Origin: Psychrobacillus vulpis
Lineage (GTDB): Bacteria; Bacillota; Bacilli; Bacillales_A; Planococcaceae
Direction of reading: 5' to 3'
Length of the DNA: 64,000 nt
Assembly: GCF_006861825.1 (NCBI RefSeq)
Contig: NZ_VDGI01000008.1
Coordinates: 62,409 to 126,408 of the forward strand
Part shown: positions 45,250 through 55,445 of the stretch, piece after piece
Layout of the letters: every line of letters starts with the position of its first letter
How positions within the stretch are numbered: position 1 is the first letter of the stretch
The notes under the pieces: model-generated
The model's input: the letters and a program-made list of their open reading frames with translations, nothing else
Told to the model about the DNA's origin: nothing
Databases searched by the model: none
Made by a program: the position numbers and the translations under genes

Positions 45250-45669
45250 CTATTGTGAGATAAGATACTTTTCTTTGAATTTTGGACTTAATTCACTCCA
45301 TACATCAAATATATTGCCATCTAAGTCATAAAAAACAAAGTTCTTTCCAGTATGTCCTCTGTCTTCAATTTCTCCAACTTTTATCTGTTTATCAATAAAA
45401 TCCTTATGAATAGCCTCTAGCGAATTTAATCCATCCACTTCAAATGTTATAGAGAAACGCTTTTGACCGTGTATATCATAGAAGTTAGAGCTTTGATCTT
45501 CTTTAGATTTAACAAGAAAAATACTTTGGTTTGCAAAGTTTAGAATTGCTTTGTCGTTATCTTTGTAGCTTAACTCAGCACCTAATTTGTTTACATACCA
45601 TTCTGAAGAATCTTCTACATTAGTTACAGGGATGTAAGTAGTACCTATCCTTAATAATTTGTCGTTCAT
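45250..45669 (-). CDS. VOC (glyoxalase/bleomycin-resistance fold) protein
   Basis: 139 aa with the two beta-alpha-beta-beta-beta modules of the VOC fold: YIPVTNVEDSSEWYVNKLGAEL at the N-terminus and YDLDGNIFDVWSE at the C-terminus. Metal-dependent lyase, dioxygenase or binding functions are all possible. RBS AGGAGG. First gene of the pair with the GNAT gene. Confidence 0.84.
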   Translation of the reverse strand: MNDKLLRIGTTYIPVTNVEDSSEWYVNKLGAELSYKDNDKAILNFANQSIFLVKSKEDQSSNFYDIHGQKRFSITFEVDGLNSLEAIHKDFIDKQIKVGEIEDRGHTGKNFVFYDLDGNIFDVWSELSPKFKEKYLISQ

Positions 45670-46212
45670 CCAATTGCCTCCTTTTATTTATATAAATAAT
45701 TATATTCTCCATTTATATAACTTTCCCTTTATAAAAATTGTATAATTTTCACCGTCTTTAACAAACATGGCTATGTTAAATTTTATTGTTGATTTTAATT
45801 GATTGTAGTAAAAGGCGGCGACTCCAGCGGGAAAGCGAGACAGACGAGACCCCGCACGAAGCAGAGCGAAGGAGGAGGCTCGTCGCTCGCCCGCGGAAAG
45901 CGAATGCCAAAGCGATAAATTCTCTTAAAGACTATTTGATAGAAAATTTATTAGAATAACACTTTTTCAGTGCCCTTAGCCTTGCGACAAGGAGGTTCAC
46001 GGACCGCCCGCGGAAAGCGTCCGCCTGCAACGGAAATCAACAGTATAGATTAAAAGTGCCAAATAAATAAAAAAACCTCACCTGACAAAGGGTGAGGCTC
46101 AAATATATATGAGAAAAACGAAGGGAGATCTTTTCAGATTATTAATCTGTTTCTCTATATATATTTACCACGAAGAGAATAGATAAAACTAGAAATATTT
46201 ACCTGAATGATT
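45670..46212. repeat. Repeat region with a 242-bp-type element remnant
   Basis: No gene. Bases about 45810-45977 match the right two-thirds of the 242-bp element, including GACAGACGAGACCCCGC, CCCGCGGAAAGCGAATGCC and the end TTTTTCAGTGCCCTT (45963-45977); its left end is lost. GCGGAAAGCGTCCGCCTG at 46012-46029 is a further repeat module. A minus-strand terminator follows at 46069. Confidence 0.7.
46069..46101 (-). terminator. Terminator of the AraC-type gene
   Basis: The minus strand reads GAGCCTCACC, loop, GGTGAGGTTTTTTTATT. It lies about 110 bp past the stop codon. Confidence 0.75.
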
Positions 46213-47157
46213 TCAATCTATTTCTTTTTCCTTAATAGGTAAGTAAATTTCCATATAGATTTTTTCATACTCCCAATCATGACAGTGTTCATCATAATAT
46301 TCAAAATCGTAGCCGTTTTCATCGACTTCATATAGAGATTTTGGTAACCAATCCTCCAAAATATATTGCCATGTTCCTTTGATAGAAGGGACAAATTGTT
46401 CAACTTCCACAAGTGGGGTTCTAAAAACTGCATATGTTGCTTCTGTAATTTCTAACTTTGTTAGTCCTTCAGGAATCCGGGTGTCTTGGTCATAGTTTAC
46501 GGCAAATAAATAGGTAAAGCTGTCTTTCAATTCGGTTCCACTTAGATTAATACAATATTCCCCATGCTTTTTAGGAGACAATAGATTGTACAAAGTTCTT
46601 TCGATTGCTTCATCAGCTGAAATTCTTTGCTCCCAAAAAGCGGGTGCATCTCTTGTATATATAATCTTCTCCAAATGGCTTTCGAATGTTTTGCCTGCAA
46701 TGTCAAAAGCCTTTTTCTGCACAATTTTTGGTTGCATAACAATGCCACCAGTCTGTTTTTGTCTAAGGCTCCATAAATCCGGTTTTTGTGGTAAAGAGAT
46801 TGGACAATGAAGTTTATACAAGCTTGGAGGGCTTCCGAAACACTTTTTAAAAGCCTTTGTAAAACCAGAATGGGTTTCAAATCCATAATCTAGTGCTATT
46901 TGGATAATTTTTTTGCCTTGGACTAATTCATACAAAGCGAATTGAAGCTTTCTTTTCTGAACGTAATCCATAACGGTATAACCTATATGTTTATCAAAAA
47001 TGCGATAAAAGTGATAGGGAGAGTAACCGACCATGCGAGCTAATTCTTCAGAGTTAATCTCCTCTTTAATATGCTCGTCTATATAATCAATTACTTGTTG
47101 TAATAAAAATAACTGTTGAATAGAAATTGCCACCTTTTTTATTAATCTATTATTCAT
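46213..47157 (-). CDS. AraC-family regulator with GyrI-like effector domain
   Basis: 314 aa. The N-terminal AraC HTH pair (about 18-118) shows ELARMVGYSPYHFYRIFDKH and IALDYGFETHSGFTKAFKK. The C-terminal ~160 residues are an effector-binding (GyrI/BmrR-like) domain. Such one-component sensors bind small hydrophobic drugs. Divergent from the beta-lactamase-like gene with about 60 bp between, which makes that gene a candidate target. Confidence 0.85.
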   Translation of the reverse strand: MNNRLIKKVAISIQQLFLLQQVIDYIDEHIKEEINSEELARMVGYSPYHFYRIFDKHIGYTVMDYVQKRKLQFALYELVQGKKIIQIALDYGFETHSGFTKAFKKCFGSPPSLYKLHCPISLPQKPDLWSLRQKQTGGIVMQPKIVQKKAFDIAGKTFESHLEKIIYTRDAPAFWEQRISADEAIERTLYNLLSPKKHGEYCINLSGTELKDSFTYLFAVNYDQDTRIPEGLTKLEITEATYAVFRTPLVEVEQFVPSIKGTWQYILEDWLPKSLYEVDENGYDFEYYDEHCHDWEYEKIYMEIYLPIKEKEID

Positions 47158-47218
47158 AATATATCTTATTGTTTGATTATAATAGATTATAATTAAATTA
47201 GGTGAAGGGGGATAAAAG

Positions 47219-48019
47219 GTGAAGAAACTTATAAGTAAAATTCAAGACTTGATCGGTCAGTCAGAAGGCATATGGGGGATTGTATTAGAGGATTTGGATT
47301 TAGGGGAGAAGTGGGAATTGAATGGGGAAGAGCTTTTTTATGCAGCAAGTGTAATTAAAGTACCAGTAATGGCCACTATTTTTTCCGCAGTTGAACGTGG
47401 AGAATTGACGTTAACAGATCAAATCCTCCTAAAGGAAAAAGATTTTGTTGGCGGTTCTGGCGTTCTTCAACATTTTACCCCCGGAACGTCCCTTCCTATT
47501 CAGGACATAATTATGCTTATGATTATTCAAAGTGATAACACTGCAACGAATATACTAATTGACCTCGTTGGGGTGGAAAATATCGTAAGGACGATGAACG
47601 AAGCTGGTATGGAGAAGAGTACTTTTTACAATAAGTTAATGATGAACAATCCTAATCCAAAAGGGTTCAATCAAGTGACAGCATCTGATATTGCAAGACT
47701 ATTAAAGCTGATTGCTTCAGGAGAATTGGTGTCTTCAGAAGCGAGTGAGCAGATGATTAGTATTATGAAAAAACAACAAATAAAAGATTGTTTACCAGAG
47801 AAGCTACCGTCTCCTTACTCTAATTTTAATAATGGAATGATTGCTTGGGAATTAGCACATAAAACAGGTTGGATTCCCGGAACTCGGCATGATGTTGGTA
47901 TTTTTTATGTTGGGCAACGGAGGCTAATTGCAACTGTCCTATCAAAGGAAGTAGATGATTTAATGTCTAAGCGAATTCTTTCCGAAATAGGCGAAGAAAT
48001 ATATAACTATTTACAATAG
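47219..48019 (+). CDS. Class A beta-lactamase-like serine hydrolase
   Basis: 266 aa from GTG (GAAGGGGG upstream). The penicillin-recognising fold motifs are present: SVIK (S-x-x-K, about 44), SDN (about 101) and KTG (about 220). No signal peptide or lipobox is visible, so the protein should be cytoplasmic, and the E-x-x-L-N omega-loop motif needed for efficient beta-lactam deacylation is not seen. A peptidase or esterase role is at least as likely as beta-lactamase activity. Followed at 12 bp by a phosphatase gene. Confidence 0.82.
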   Translation: MKKLISKIQDLIGQSEGIWGIVLEDLDLGEKWELNGEELFYAASVIKVPVMATIFSAVERGELTLTDQILLKEKDFVGGSGVLQHFTPGTSLPIQDIIMLMIIQSDNTATNILIDLVGVENIVRTMNEAGMEKSTFYNKLMMNNPNPKGFNQVTASDIARLLKLIASGELVSSEASEQMISIMKKQQIKDCLPEKLPSPYSNFNNGMIAWELAHKTGWIPGTRHDVGIFYVGQRRLIATVLSKEVDDLMSKRILSEIGEEIYNYLQ

Positions 48020-48030
48020 AGGGGTGAATC

Positions 48031-48648
48031 ATGTTAACTCTATACATAACAAGACATGGCGAAACAGAGTGGAATACACAGAAGAGGATGCAAGGCTGGC
48101 AAGATTCGGAGTTGACTGAAAGTGGAATAAACAATGCAGTATATCTAGGAAAAAGTCTTAAAGACACACCAATTGATATTGTTTTTTCAAGTCCAAGTAA
48201 TAGGACACTAAAAACGGCTAGTCTAATTTGTGCCGATAGGAATATTCCAATAATAATCGATGAAAATTTAAAAGAAATGAACATGGGGGTATGGGAAGGA
48301 GAAACACAATCTTCTATAAAAGAAAATCATCCAGTAGAATTTCATCATTTCTGGAATGCTCCACAGCATTTTACCCCTGTCGGAGGAGAAACATTTCTAG
48401 AAACACGAGATAGAGCTTTAAAAGCTTTAAATCGAATAAAAGAAGATTATCATTCCGGCAATATTTTAATCGTTACTCACTCAGTAATTATAAAATGCTT
48501 TATATCCATTATAAAAAATCAATCTATTGAAAAAATATGGGACCCTCCTTATATTCACGATACGAGTCTTACTATAGTAGAAGCACACGGAAAAAAGTAT
48601 AAAATTCTATTAGAAGGCGATATATCTCATAAAGAAGTTGTTTTGTAA
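48031..48648 (+). CDS. Histidine phosphatase family protein
   Basis: 205 aa. The catalytic RHG motif is in YITRHGETEWN near residue 8; the second catalytic region is VTHSVIIK near 145. This is the phosphoglycerate mutase-like broad-specificity phosphatase group (PhoE/CobC type). RBS GAGGGG. Co-transcribed with the preceding hydrolase; ends at a bidirectional terminator. Confidence 0.86.
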   Translation: MLTLYITRHGETEWNTQKRMQGWQDSELTESGINNAVYLGKSLKDTPIDIVFSSPSNRTLKTASLICADRNIPIIIDENLKEMNMGVWEGETQSSIKENHPVEFHHFWNAPQHFTPVGGETFLETRDRALKALNRIKEDYHSGNILIVTHSVIIKCFISIIKNQSIEKIWDPPYIHDTSLTIVEAHGKKYKILLEGDISHKEVVL

Positions 48649-48660
48649 ATAAGAACACTA

Positions 48661-48706
48661 AAAAACCCCTGATTTCTGACTGTTAGAAATCGGGGGTTCT
48701 TACTTT
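48661..48706. terminator. Bidirectional terminator between convergent genes
   Basis: AACCCCTGATTTCT pairs with AGAAATCGGGGGTT, with A-run before and T-rich sequence after. It serves the phosphatase gene and the SDR pseudogene. Confidence 0.82.
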
Positions 48707-48709
48707 TTC

Positions 48710-49474
<765 letters not shown>

Positions 49475-49583
49475 TTAAATATATTTTAATGTTAAATATT
49501 TTAACGTTAAAGTTATTGTGTGATTTGAGTAAATCCTTTTCAATTATTTTGCTTTCGTTTGAAAATAACTGCGGTGAAAAGAA

Positions 49584-49625
49584 AAGGTGATTCGCAATCG
49601 TTTAAAACGAAATACGAATCACCTT
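49584..49625 (-). terminator. Terminator of the FAD dehydrogenase gene
   Basis: AAGGTGATTCG (49584-49594) pairs with CGAATCACCTT (49615-49625). The minus-strand tail is TTTTCTTTTC. Confidence 0.8.
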
Positions 49626-49628
49626 CTT

Positions 49629-51284
49629 TTATTTCAGTTCCTTAGCAATAGCGCGTCCGACTTCTCTTCCTGTGAAAATACAGCCACCTAAAAATGTTCC
49701 TTCGAGAGAACGGTAACCATGAACTCCGCCACCACCAAAGCCAGTTACTTCTCCGGCAGCATACAAGCCAGGCACAGGATTACTAGAAGCATTTAGTACA
49801 CGTCCATATAAATCTGTTTGTAATCCACCGAGCGTTTTGCGAGTTACTATATTCAACCGAACCGCAATAAGCGGACCGTTCTTTGAATCTAGTATTTTGT
49901 GCGGAGATGCAACTCGTATAAGTTTATCTCCAATATAGCTTCGAGCACCCCTTAATGCAGTTACTTGTAGATCTTTTGTAAATTTATTGTCTATTTCACG
50001 ATCACGTGCTTTCAATTGTCTTTCAATATTTTCTAAGTTTAATAGATTATCACCTGTTATTTTATTCATCCCTATAACTAAGTCGGTCAAATTATCGGCA
50101 ACGACAAAATCCTCTCCTTTTTCCATAAATGCTTTTACGGGAGCGGTAGGGCCAGGAAGTATTCGTTTCAATACTTCTTTTATACTTTTCCCTGTTAGAT
50201 CAGGGTTTTGTTCGGAGCCGGAAAGTGCAAACTCTTTTTCAATAATTTTCTCTGTTAATATGAACCATGAGTAGTCAAAGCCTGTTTTTCGAATGGCTTC
50301 GAGTGTTCCAAGTGTGTCAAAACCTGGGAAGTTTGGTGTTGGAAATCGTTGTCCTGTTGCATCAAGCCAAATAGATGAAGGACCAGGAAGAATTCGAATT
50401 CCATGCTTTGGCCAGATAGGACTCCAATTTTTAATGCCTTCTGTGTAATGCCACATCCGGTCTTTATTAACAAGGCGACCTCCAGCTTTTTCTGTAATGG
50501 CAAGCATGCGGCCATCGACATGCTCTGGTACACCAGAGATCATCTTTTGGGGAGGGGATCCTAGTCTCTTTGGCCAATTTTCTCTTACTAAATCATGATT
50601 TCCACCGATTCCACCACTTGTAATGAGCACTGCTGAAGCAGTATATTCGAATGTTCCTATAACCTCCCGTGAGGTCGATTTTCCGCGATTTACAGAGCTT
50701 GCAACTAGTATTGATCCGTGAACACCAGTGACACACCCGTTTTCTAATAACAATTCATCTACTTGATGGCGGGGTTTGAATTCCACAAGTCCATTAGCTA
50801 TTGCCGAACGAACACTTTCTTCAAATGGTCTTACTATTCCGGGGCCGGTTCCCCAAACAATATGAAATCTTGGAACAGAGTTACCGTGGCCTTCTGCTAG
50901 ATATCCACCTCTTTCTGCCCAACCAACTACAGGAAAAAAACGTATCCCTTGTGCATGAAGCCATTGTCTTTTTTCTTCTGCAGCAAAGCGCACATAAGCT
51001 TCTGCCCATTTCTTCGCCCAGTAATCTTCATCGTCTTCTCTGTCAAAGCCAGCAGTTCCTAGCCAGTCTTGCCATGCTAATTCGTACGAATCTTTGATAC
51101 CAAGCCTTCTCTGTTCTGGCGAATCTACAAGAAATAATCCACCAAACGACCACCAAGCCTGACCTCCAAGTGAGTTTTCAGGTTCTTGATCTAACAATAA
51201 AACTTTCTTTCCGGCATCTGCAAGTTCTGCTGTAGCAACTAATCCAGCTAATCCAGCTCCTACAACTATTACGTCAAAATTCAT
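49629..51284 (-). CDS. FAD-binding dehydrogenase (fumarate reductase/ketosteroid dehydrogenase-like)
   Basis: 551 aa. The N-terminal VIVVGAGLAGLVATAELADAG is the FAD dinucleotide loop, followed by DQEPENSLGGQAWWSFGG; the C-terminal GLYAAGEVTGFGGGGVHG is the second FAD segment. Length and motifs fit the flavoprotein family annotated as FAD-binding dehydrogenases with KstD-like ends. No steroid-pathway genes are nearby, so the substrate is open. Monocistronic. Confidence 0.85.
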   Translation of the reverse strand: MNFDVIVVGAGLAGLVATAELADAGKKVLLLDQEPENSLGGQAWWSFGGLFLVDSPEQRRLGIKDSYELAWQDWLGTAGFDREDDEDYWAKKWAEAYVRFAAEEKRQWLHAQGIRFFPVVGWAERGGYLAEGHGNSVPRFHIVWGTGPGIVRPFEESVRSAIANGLVEFKPRHQVDELLLENGCVTGVHGSILVASSVNRGKSTSREVIGTFEYTASAVLITSGGIGGNHDLVRENWPKRLGSPPQKMISGVPEHVDGRMLAITEKAGGRLVNKDRMWHYTEGIKNWSPIWPKHGIRILPGPSSIWLDATGQRFPTPNFPGFDTLGTLEAIRKTGFDYSWFILTEKIIEKEFALSGSEQNPDLTGKSIKEVLKRILPGPTAPVKAFMEKGEDFVVADNLTDLVIGMNKITGDNLLNLENIERQLKARDREIDNKFTKDLQVTALRGARSYIGDKLIRVASPHKILDSKNGPLIAVRLNIVTRKTLGGLQTDLYGRVLNASSNPVPGLYAAGEVTGFGGGGVHGYRSLEGTFLGGCIFTGREVGRAIAKELK

Positions 51285-51423
51285 TTTCCAACCCCCTAAT
51301 TAGTAAGAAAATTAGCAATTTTATTTCATTATATTTCTTTTTGAACTGAATATCTATTCAGTTTGCAATTCTACGTTAGAACAGATAGCCTAGTATTGTA
51401 CAGGATATATTGGAGGGAATACA

Positions 51424-52377
51424 TTGACTAACGTTAGCCGAAAACCGGCATTCATTTATACATTTGCATACAATGAGGATGAACGCTCTCTATGCCATTT
51501 AGAGATGCGCTCTTTTTTTGGAACAGATACTGCTTTAAAAATCATAAAAAGTGAAGTGGAAATTGACCCAAGCAGAAGTCCATTTATAAAAGAGAGAGTA
51601 GAAATTATAGTAGATGGAGAAACAGTGGATGATATTGTTGCACAAGCATCTACTGTTGGCTCAGAAAATGAAACAAATAAAGTAAGGTTTTTGAAAATTA
51701 ATGACCTCCCAGAAGAGAATCGAATTAAAAACGATGATCGCCTTCGTATAGAAAGGACAATTGGCAATGAGTTGATAGGAGATTTCGATTTACGAAATCC
51801 AGATCAAATATATGCAGTCGTCCCATATGGTGGTCGTTGGTATTTCGGTAAATGTACAAAAAGTGAACCGATATGGTTTAAGCATATAAAGAAGCCTAGA
51901 GAGTATTCGACAGCATTAAGTACACGTGTTGCCCGAGCAGTAGCAAACATAGCAGTGCCACATCCGGAAGGAGTTAGAGCAATCGATCCTTGTTGTGGAA
52001 TTGGAACAGTCCTAGTAGAGGCTCTTTCCATGGGGATAAATATCGTAGGAAGAGATATCAATCCACTAGTTTGCGCTGGTTCAAGAGAAAATATTGCATA
52101 TTTTGGCTTAACTGGAGAAGTGAAGATGGGTCCAATTGAGGAAATTACAGAAACGTATGATGTGGCAATCATTGACTTACCTTATAATTTATATACACAT
52201 GCATCATGGGAAGAACAGTTTATAATCATAAATCATGCCCGTCGAATCGCAAAAAAAGTAGTAGTTGTTACAATCGAATCGATGGATGAGAGAATCGTGA
52301 AGGCAGGACTTCAAATTAAAGATCGTTGTGTTACAACAAAACAGCAGTTTACACGAGAGATACTTGTTTGTGAATAA
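51424..52377 (+). CDS. Putative RNA methyltransferase (TRM11/THUMP-less type)
   Basis: 317 aa from TTG (TGGAGGGAA upstream). The C-terminal SAM domain has AIDPCCGIGTVLVEAL (motif I) and IIDLPYNLYTH, a D-L-P-Y variant of the (D/N)PP(Y/F) N-methyltransferase motif. This resembles TRM11-type tRNA guanine-N2 methyltransferases, but no clear THUMP domain is seen. Followed at about 25 bp by the LytTR gene. Confidence 0.75.
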   Translation: MTNVSRKPAFIYTFAYNEDERSLCHLEMRSFFGTDTALKIIKSEVEIDPSRSPFIKERVEIIVDGETVDDIVAQASTVGSENETNKVRFLKINDLPEENRIKNDDRLRIERTIGNELIGDFDLRNPDQIYAVVPYGGRWYFGKCTKSEPIWFKHIKKPREYSTALSTRVARAVANIAVPHPEGVRAIDPCCGIGTVLVEALSMGINIVGRDINPLVCAGSRENIAYFGLTGEVKMGPIEEITETYDVAIIDLPYNLYTHASWEEQFIIINHARRIAKKVVVVTIESMDERIVKAGLQIKDRCVTTKQQFTREILVCE

Positions 52378-52401
52378 AGCTGAAAGAAAGGAATAATTAA
52401 T

Positions 52402-53046
52402 ATGAAGGATTTATCCATTGATGGGTTATTGGAAGTAATCGGTGAATTGTTTTCTGATGAAATATCTATTGCGATATCTGATACCGAAAAATACATTTAT
52501 TATCGGCCGAGTAAACGAATTGATTTAAAAATTTCGCCCGGTGATTCAGTAAAGGAAGGAACAATTGCTTATAAAGCTTTGCATAGTAAGCAAAAAGTTT
52601 CCGAATTTATTGACCGAGAAATATTTGGAGTTCCTTATCACGGAATGGCTGTTCCTTTTCAACGTAATGGTGAACTTGAAGGTAGCGTGTTAGCAATATA
52701 CCCAGCTTTTACGGATGGTAAATCGGTCATTACGATTAAGACACAGGATGGTTGGAAACCAATTCCTTTTTCAGATATATTGTATTTAGAAGCAAAGGAT
52801 CGTAAAACACATATTGTTACGACTACTTTTTCAGGAACACACACAACTTCTTTGCAGGACTTTGAGTATCGACTTCCAAGAGAATCTTTCATTCGCTGTC
52901 ATAGATCCTTTATTGTCAACGTACATCATATAAATGAAATTTTTCCCGACACACATTCCACATTTGTACTAGCAATGGACAATGATGAAAAAGTATCGGT
53001 AAGTCAATCGTATTCTAGTTATTTCAGAAAGTTATTAGGATTTTAA
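52402..53046 (+). CDS. LytTR-domain DNA-binding regulator
   Basis: 214 aa. The C-terminal half (about 108-212) is a LytTR domain: IPFSDILYLEAKDRKTHIV, FIRCHRSFIVNVHHINEIF. The N-terminal half (1-100) is not a receiver; it looks like a small sensory domain with SPGDSVKEGTIAYKA and PYHGMAVPFQRNGELEG. It lies 260 bp upstream of a CoA-transferase gene on the same strand, a plausible target. Confidence 0.83.
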   Translation: MKDLSIDGLLEVIGELFSDEISIAISDTEKYIYYRPSKRIDLKISPGDSVKEGTIAYKALHSKQKVSEFIDREIFGVPYHGMAVPFQRNGELEGSVLAIYPAFTDGKSVITIKTQDGWKPIPFSDILYLEAKDRKTHIVTTTFSGTHTTSLQDFEYRLPRESFIRCHRSFIVNVHHINEIFPDTHSTFVLAMDNDEKVSVSQSYSSYFRKLLGF

Positions 53047-53308
53047 CCTTATTCCTAATAAAATATGCCGTAGTAAATTTAATAAGTTACGTTTGAATAA
53101 GGGGAAATCCATCTATTATTCAAGCGTTTTTTTTTATGATTATTTTATGAAAGTATCAAAAATGAAATTGAAATGATTAAAAATGCTGCTTTAGTAAATA
53201 AATTTTCTGCTTTAAGCAATTAAAAGGTGTATCCATCAGTATTTTTCTAACTTGTGACAAAACACGATAAAATTATTTTAATGCTATTTTCGAGGGGGAT
53301 CTCAAGTT

Positions 53309-54823
53309 ATGAAAAAGAATCTTGAACGTATTAAGAATAGTAGTTTACATAGTCTAGTTGTGGGAGCAAATGAGGCTGCATCATGGATTCAAGATGGAAT
53401 GACTTTGGGTTTAAGTGGTTTTACACGTGCGGGTGATGCGAAAGCGGTTCCAATGGCGTTAGTAGAGCGTGCAAAAGATGAATTTTTTAAAGTGAATATA
53501 TTTACAGGAGCTTCTTTAGGCTCCGATATAGATAAATTGATGTCAGAAGCAGGCATTGTAAACAAACGATTACCATTCCAAGTAGATGCAACAATGCGCA
53601 AAAATATTAACGCAGGTGAGCATTTATTTGTCGATCAGCATTTATCACATACTTCAGAAATGGTCCGTGCTGGAGTATTACCTACTGTTGACTTTGCAAT
53701 TGTGGAAGCGATTTCAATTACGGAAGATAATATGATTATTCCTACAACATCTGTAGGAAACTCATCGACATTCATTAAACACGCTAATCATATTATTATC
53801 GAGATCAATTCTGCACAGCCTGAACTACTTGAAGGGCTACATGATGTGTATGAGCCAGAAGTGCAAGGACACCGACTTCCTATTCCATTGACAAAAGTAC
53901 AAGATCGAATCGGAACAATCGGTATTCCTTTTGATCCAGAAAAAGTAAGAGGAATAGTCTTCGTAAATCAGCAAGATTCACCATCATTAATCGTCGCACC
54001 TGATCAAGAAACGGAAGATATGGCACAACATTTAATTTCACTTTTGAGAGAAGAAGTAAAAGTAGGAAGATTAACAGAAAATCTTGCACCTATTCAAGCA
54101 GGTATTGGGTCTGTGGCAAATGCAGTACTTCACGGAATGATCGATTCTGAATTTGAAGATTTGACAATATACTCAGAGGTACTTCAAGACTCTGTATTTG
54201 AATTAATCGATGCAGGTAAAGTAACTTTTGCATCAGGTTGCTCCATTACACTTTCGCAAGAAACAATGGATCGTGTATTTGGAAATTTAGAACAGTATCG
54301 TGACAAGCTTGTATTAAGACCACAAGAAATTTCGAACCATCCAGAAATTATTCGTCGACTCGGTTTAATTTCTATAAATACTGCGCTTGAATTTGATATA
54401 TACGGAAATGTAAATTCTACGCATGTGTCTGGTACTAAAATGATGAATGGTATTGGTGGTTCAGGAGACTTTGCTCGCAATGCACGTTTATCGATATTTG
54501 TAACGAAGTCGACAGCTAAAGGAGGAAATATTTCTAGTATTGTTCCTTTCGCGGCACATGTCGATCATACAGAACATGACGTTGATGTTGTTGTAACAGA
54601 GCAAGGCTATGCTGATCTTCGTGGTTTAGCGCCAAGAGAACGTGCAGAGCTAATCATTAACAACTGTGCACATCCAATGTATAAAGAACAATTACGAAAT
54701 TATTACGAGGAAGCTTTAACAAGAGGTGGACAAACTCCTCATGTACTTGAAAAAGCGTTCTCTTTCCATACGAATTTAGCAGAACATGGTTCAATGCTAG
54801 AAAAAGTAGAATCACTAGTATAA
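53309..54823 (+). CDS. Acetyl-CoA hydrolase/succinate-CoA transferase
   Basis: A 504-aa member of the Cat1/ScpC/Ach1 class of CoA-transferases that exchange CoA between succinate, acetate or propionate. Visible segments: GMTLGLSGFTRAGDAKAVP near the N-terminus, GNSSTFIKHAN, GIGGSGDFARNARLSIF and VVVTEQGYADLRGL near the C-terminus. RBS GAGGGGG. Length fits the family. It is near a LytTR regulator and may be tuned to acetate or carbon overflow. Confidence 0.87.
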   Translation: MKKNLERIKNSSLHSLVVGANEAASWIQDGMTLGLSGFTRAGDAKAVPMALVERAKDEFFKVNIFTGASLGSDIDKLMSEAGIVNKRLPFQVDATMRKNINAGEHLFVDQHLSHTSEMVRAGVLPTVDFAIVEAISITEDNMIIPTTSVGNSSTFIKHANHIIIEINSAQPELLEGLHDVYEPEVQGHRLPIPLTKVQDRIGTIGIPFDPEKVRGIVFVNQQDSPSLIVAPDQETEDMAQHLISLLREEVKVGRLTENLAPIQAGIGSVANAVLHGMIDSEFEDLTIYSEVLQDSVFELIDAGKVTFASGCSITLSQETMDRVFGNLEQYRDKLVLRPQEISNHPEIIRRLGLISINTALEFDIYGNVNSTHVSGTKMMNGIGGSGDFARNARLSIFVTKSTAKGGNISSIVPFAAHVDHTEHDVDVVVTEQGYADLRGLAPRERAELIINNCAHPMYKEQLRNYYEEALTRGGQTPHVLEKAFSFHTNLAEHGSMLEKVESLV

Positions 54824-54827
54824 TAAA

Positions 54828-55100
54828 AACCGATTTCATCTTTTGATTTCTTGTCACCATTTTACATCACCACAAGATTAAAGTAGAAAGGTATCGTTTT
54901 ATTGGAGAAGCGTCCGCTCGACTCCTACGGGAAAAGCGAGACAGACGAGACCCTGCAGGAGCATAGCGACGAAGCGGCTCGGCACTCGCCCGTGGAAAGC
55001 GAGCGGTAAGCTTCGGAAAACCTAATCTACCCTATAAAAACAAAAAGACTGTAGCAACTCGTTTTTAGAGTTTGTATACAGTCTGAACCGATTTCATCTT
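54828..55100 (-). repeat. Repeat element inserted at a terminator
   Basis: Flanked by the exact 15-bp direct repeat AACCGATTTCATCTT (54828-54842 and 55086-55100). The element between (54843-55085) has TCCTACGGGAAAAGCGAGACAG, GCCCGTGGAAAGCGAGCGG and, at its right edge, the hairpin AGACTGTAGCAACTC...GAGTTTGTATACAGTCT. The right flank is the intact terminator below. Confidence 0.68.
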
Positions 55101-55120
55101 ATGGATGAAATCGGTTTTGT
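55086..55120 (+). terminator. Terminator for the CoA-transferase gene, displaced by a repeat
   Basis: AACCGATTTCATC (55086-55098), TTATG loop, GATGAAATCGGTT (55104-55116), then TTG. The left arm is also found directly after the CDS at 54828. Confidence 0.8.
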
Positions 55121-55183
55121 TATGAGAGAAAAAACTACAAAATTTCTCTATTAAGTATCTGTTGCCAAACATATGCGCATCCA

Positions 55184-55435
55184 CATTTCTATTTGTCCAG
55201 CTCCCACGCGCCTAGCCCCTCGAGGTCAAATAACCTTCCCCAATGAAGTCAAAGAACGACTTCTTTGTGGAAGAACATTTGCTTGTCGGGGCAGACATAG
55301 GCGCTTGCGCATTTCTATTTGTTCAGCTCCTGCGCGCCTAGCCTTTCGAGGTCAAATAACCTTCCCCAATGAAGTCAAAGAACGACTTCTTTGTGGAAGA
55401 ACATTAGCTTGTCGGGGCTAACCAAGGCGCATCCG
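55184..55435. repeat. Tandem pair of 126-bp repeats, AGCGCCTAGCC family
   Basis: CATTTCTATTTGT starts both units (55184 and 55310; period 126 bp). Each continues with GCGCCTAGCC, CGAGGTCAAATAACCTTCC, GAACGACTTCTTTGTGG and CTTGTCGGGGC. The same core is at 11769-11944. An 82-codon frame crossing both units is an artefact of the repeat. Confidence 0.82.
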
Positions 55436-55445
55436 CATTTCTTAG

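Noticed and set aside
55173-55421. 82-codon frame with an internally duplicated peptide
   Set aside because: It is the direct read-through of two 126-bp DNA repeats and has no ribosome site.
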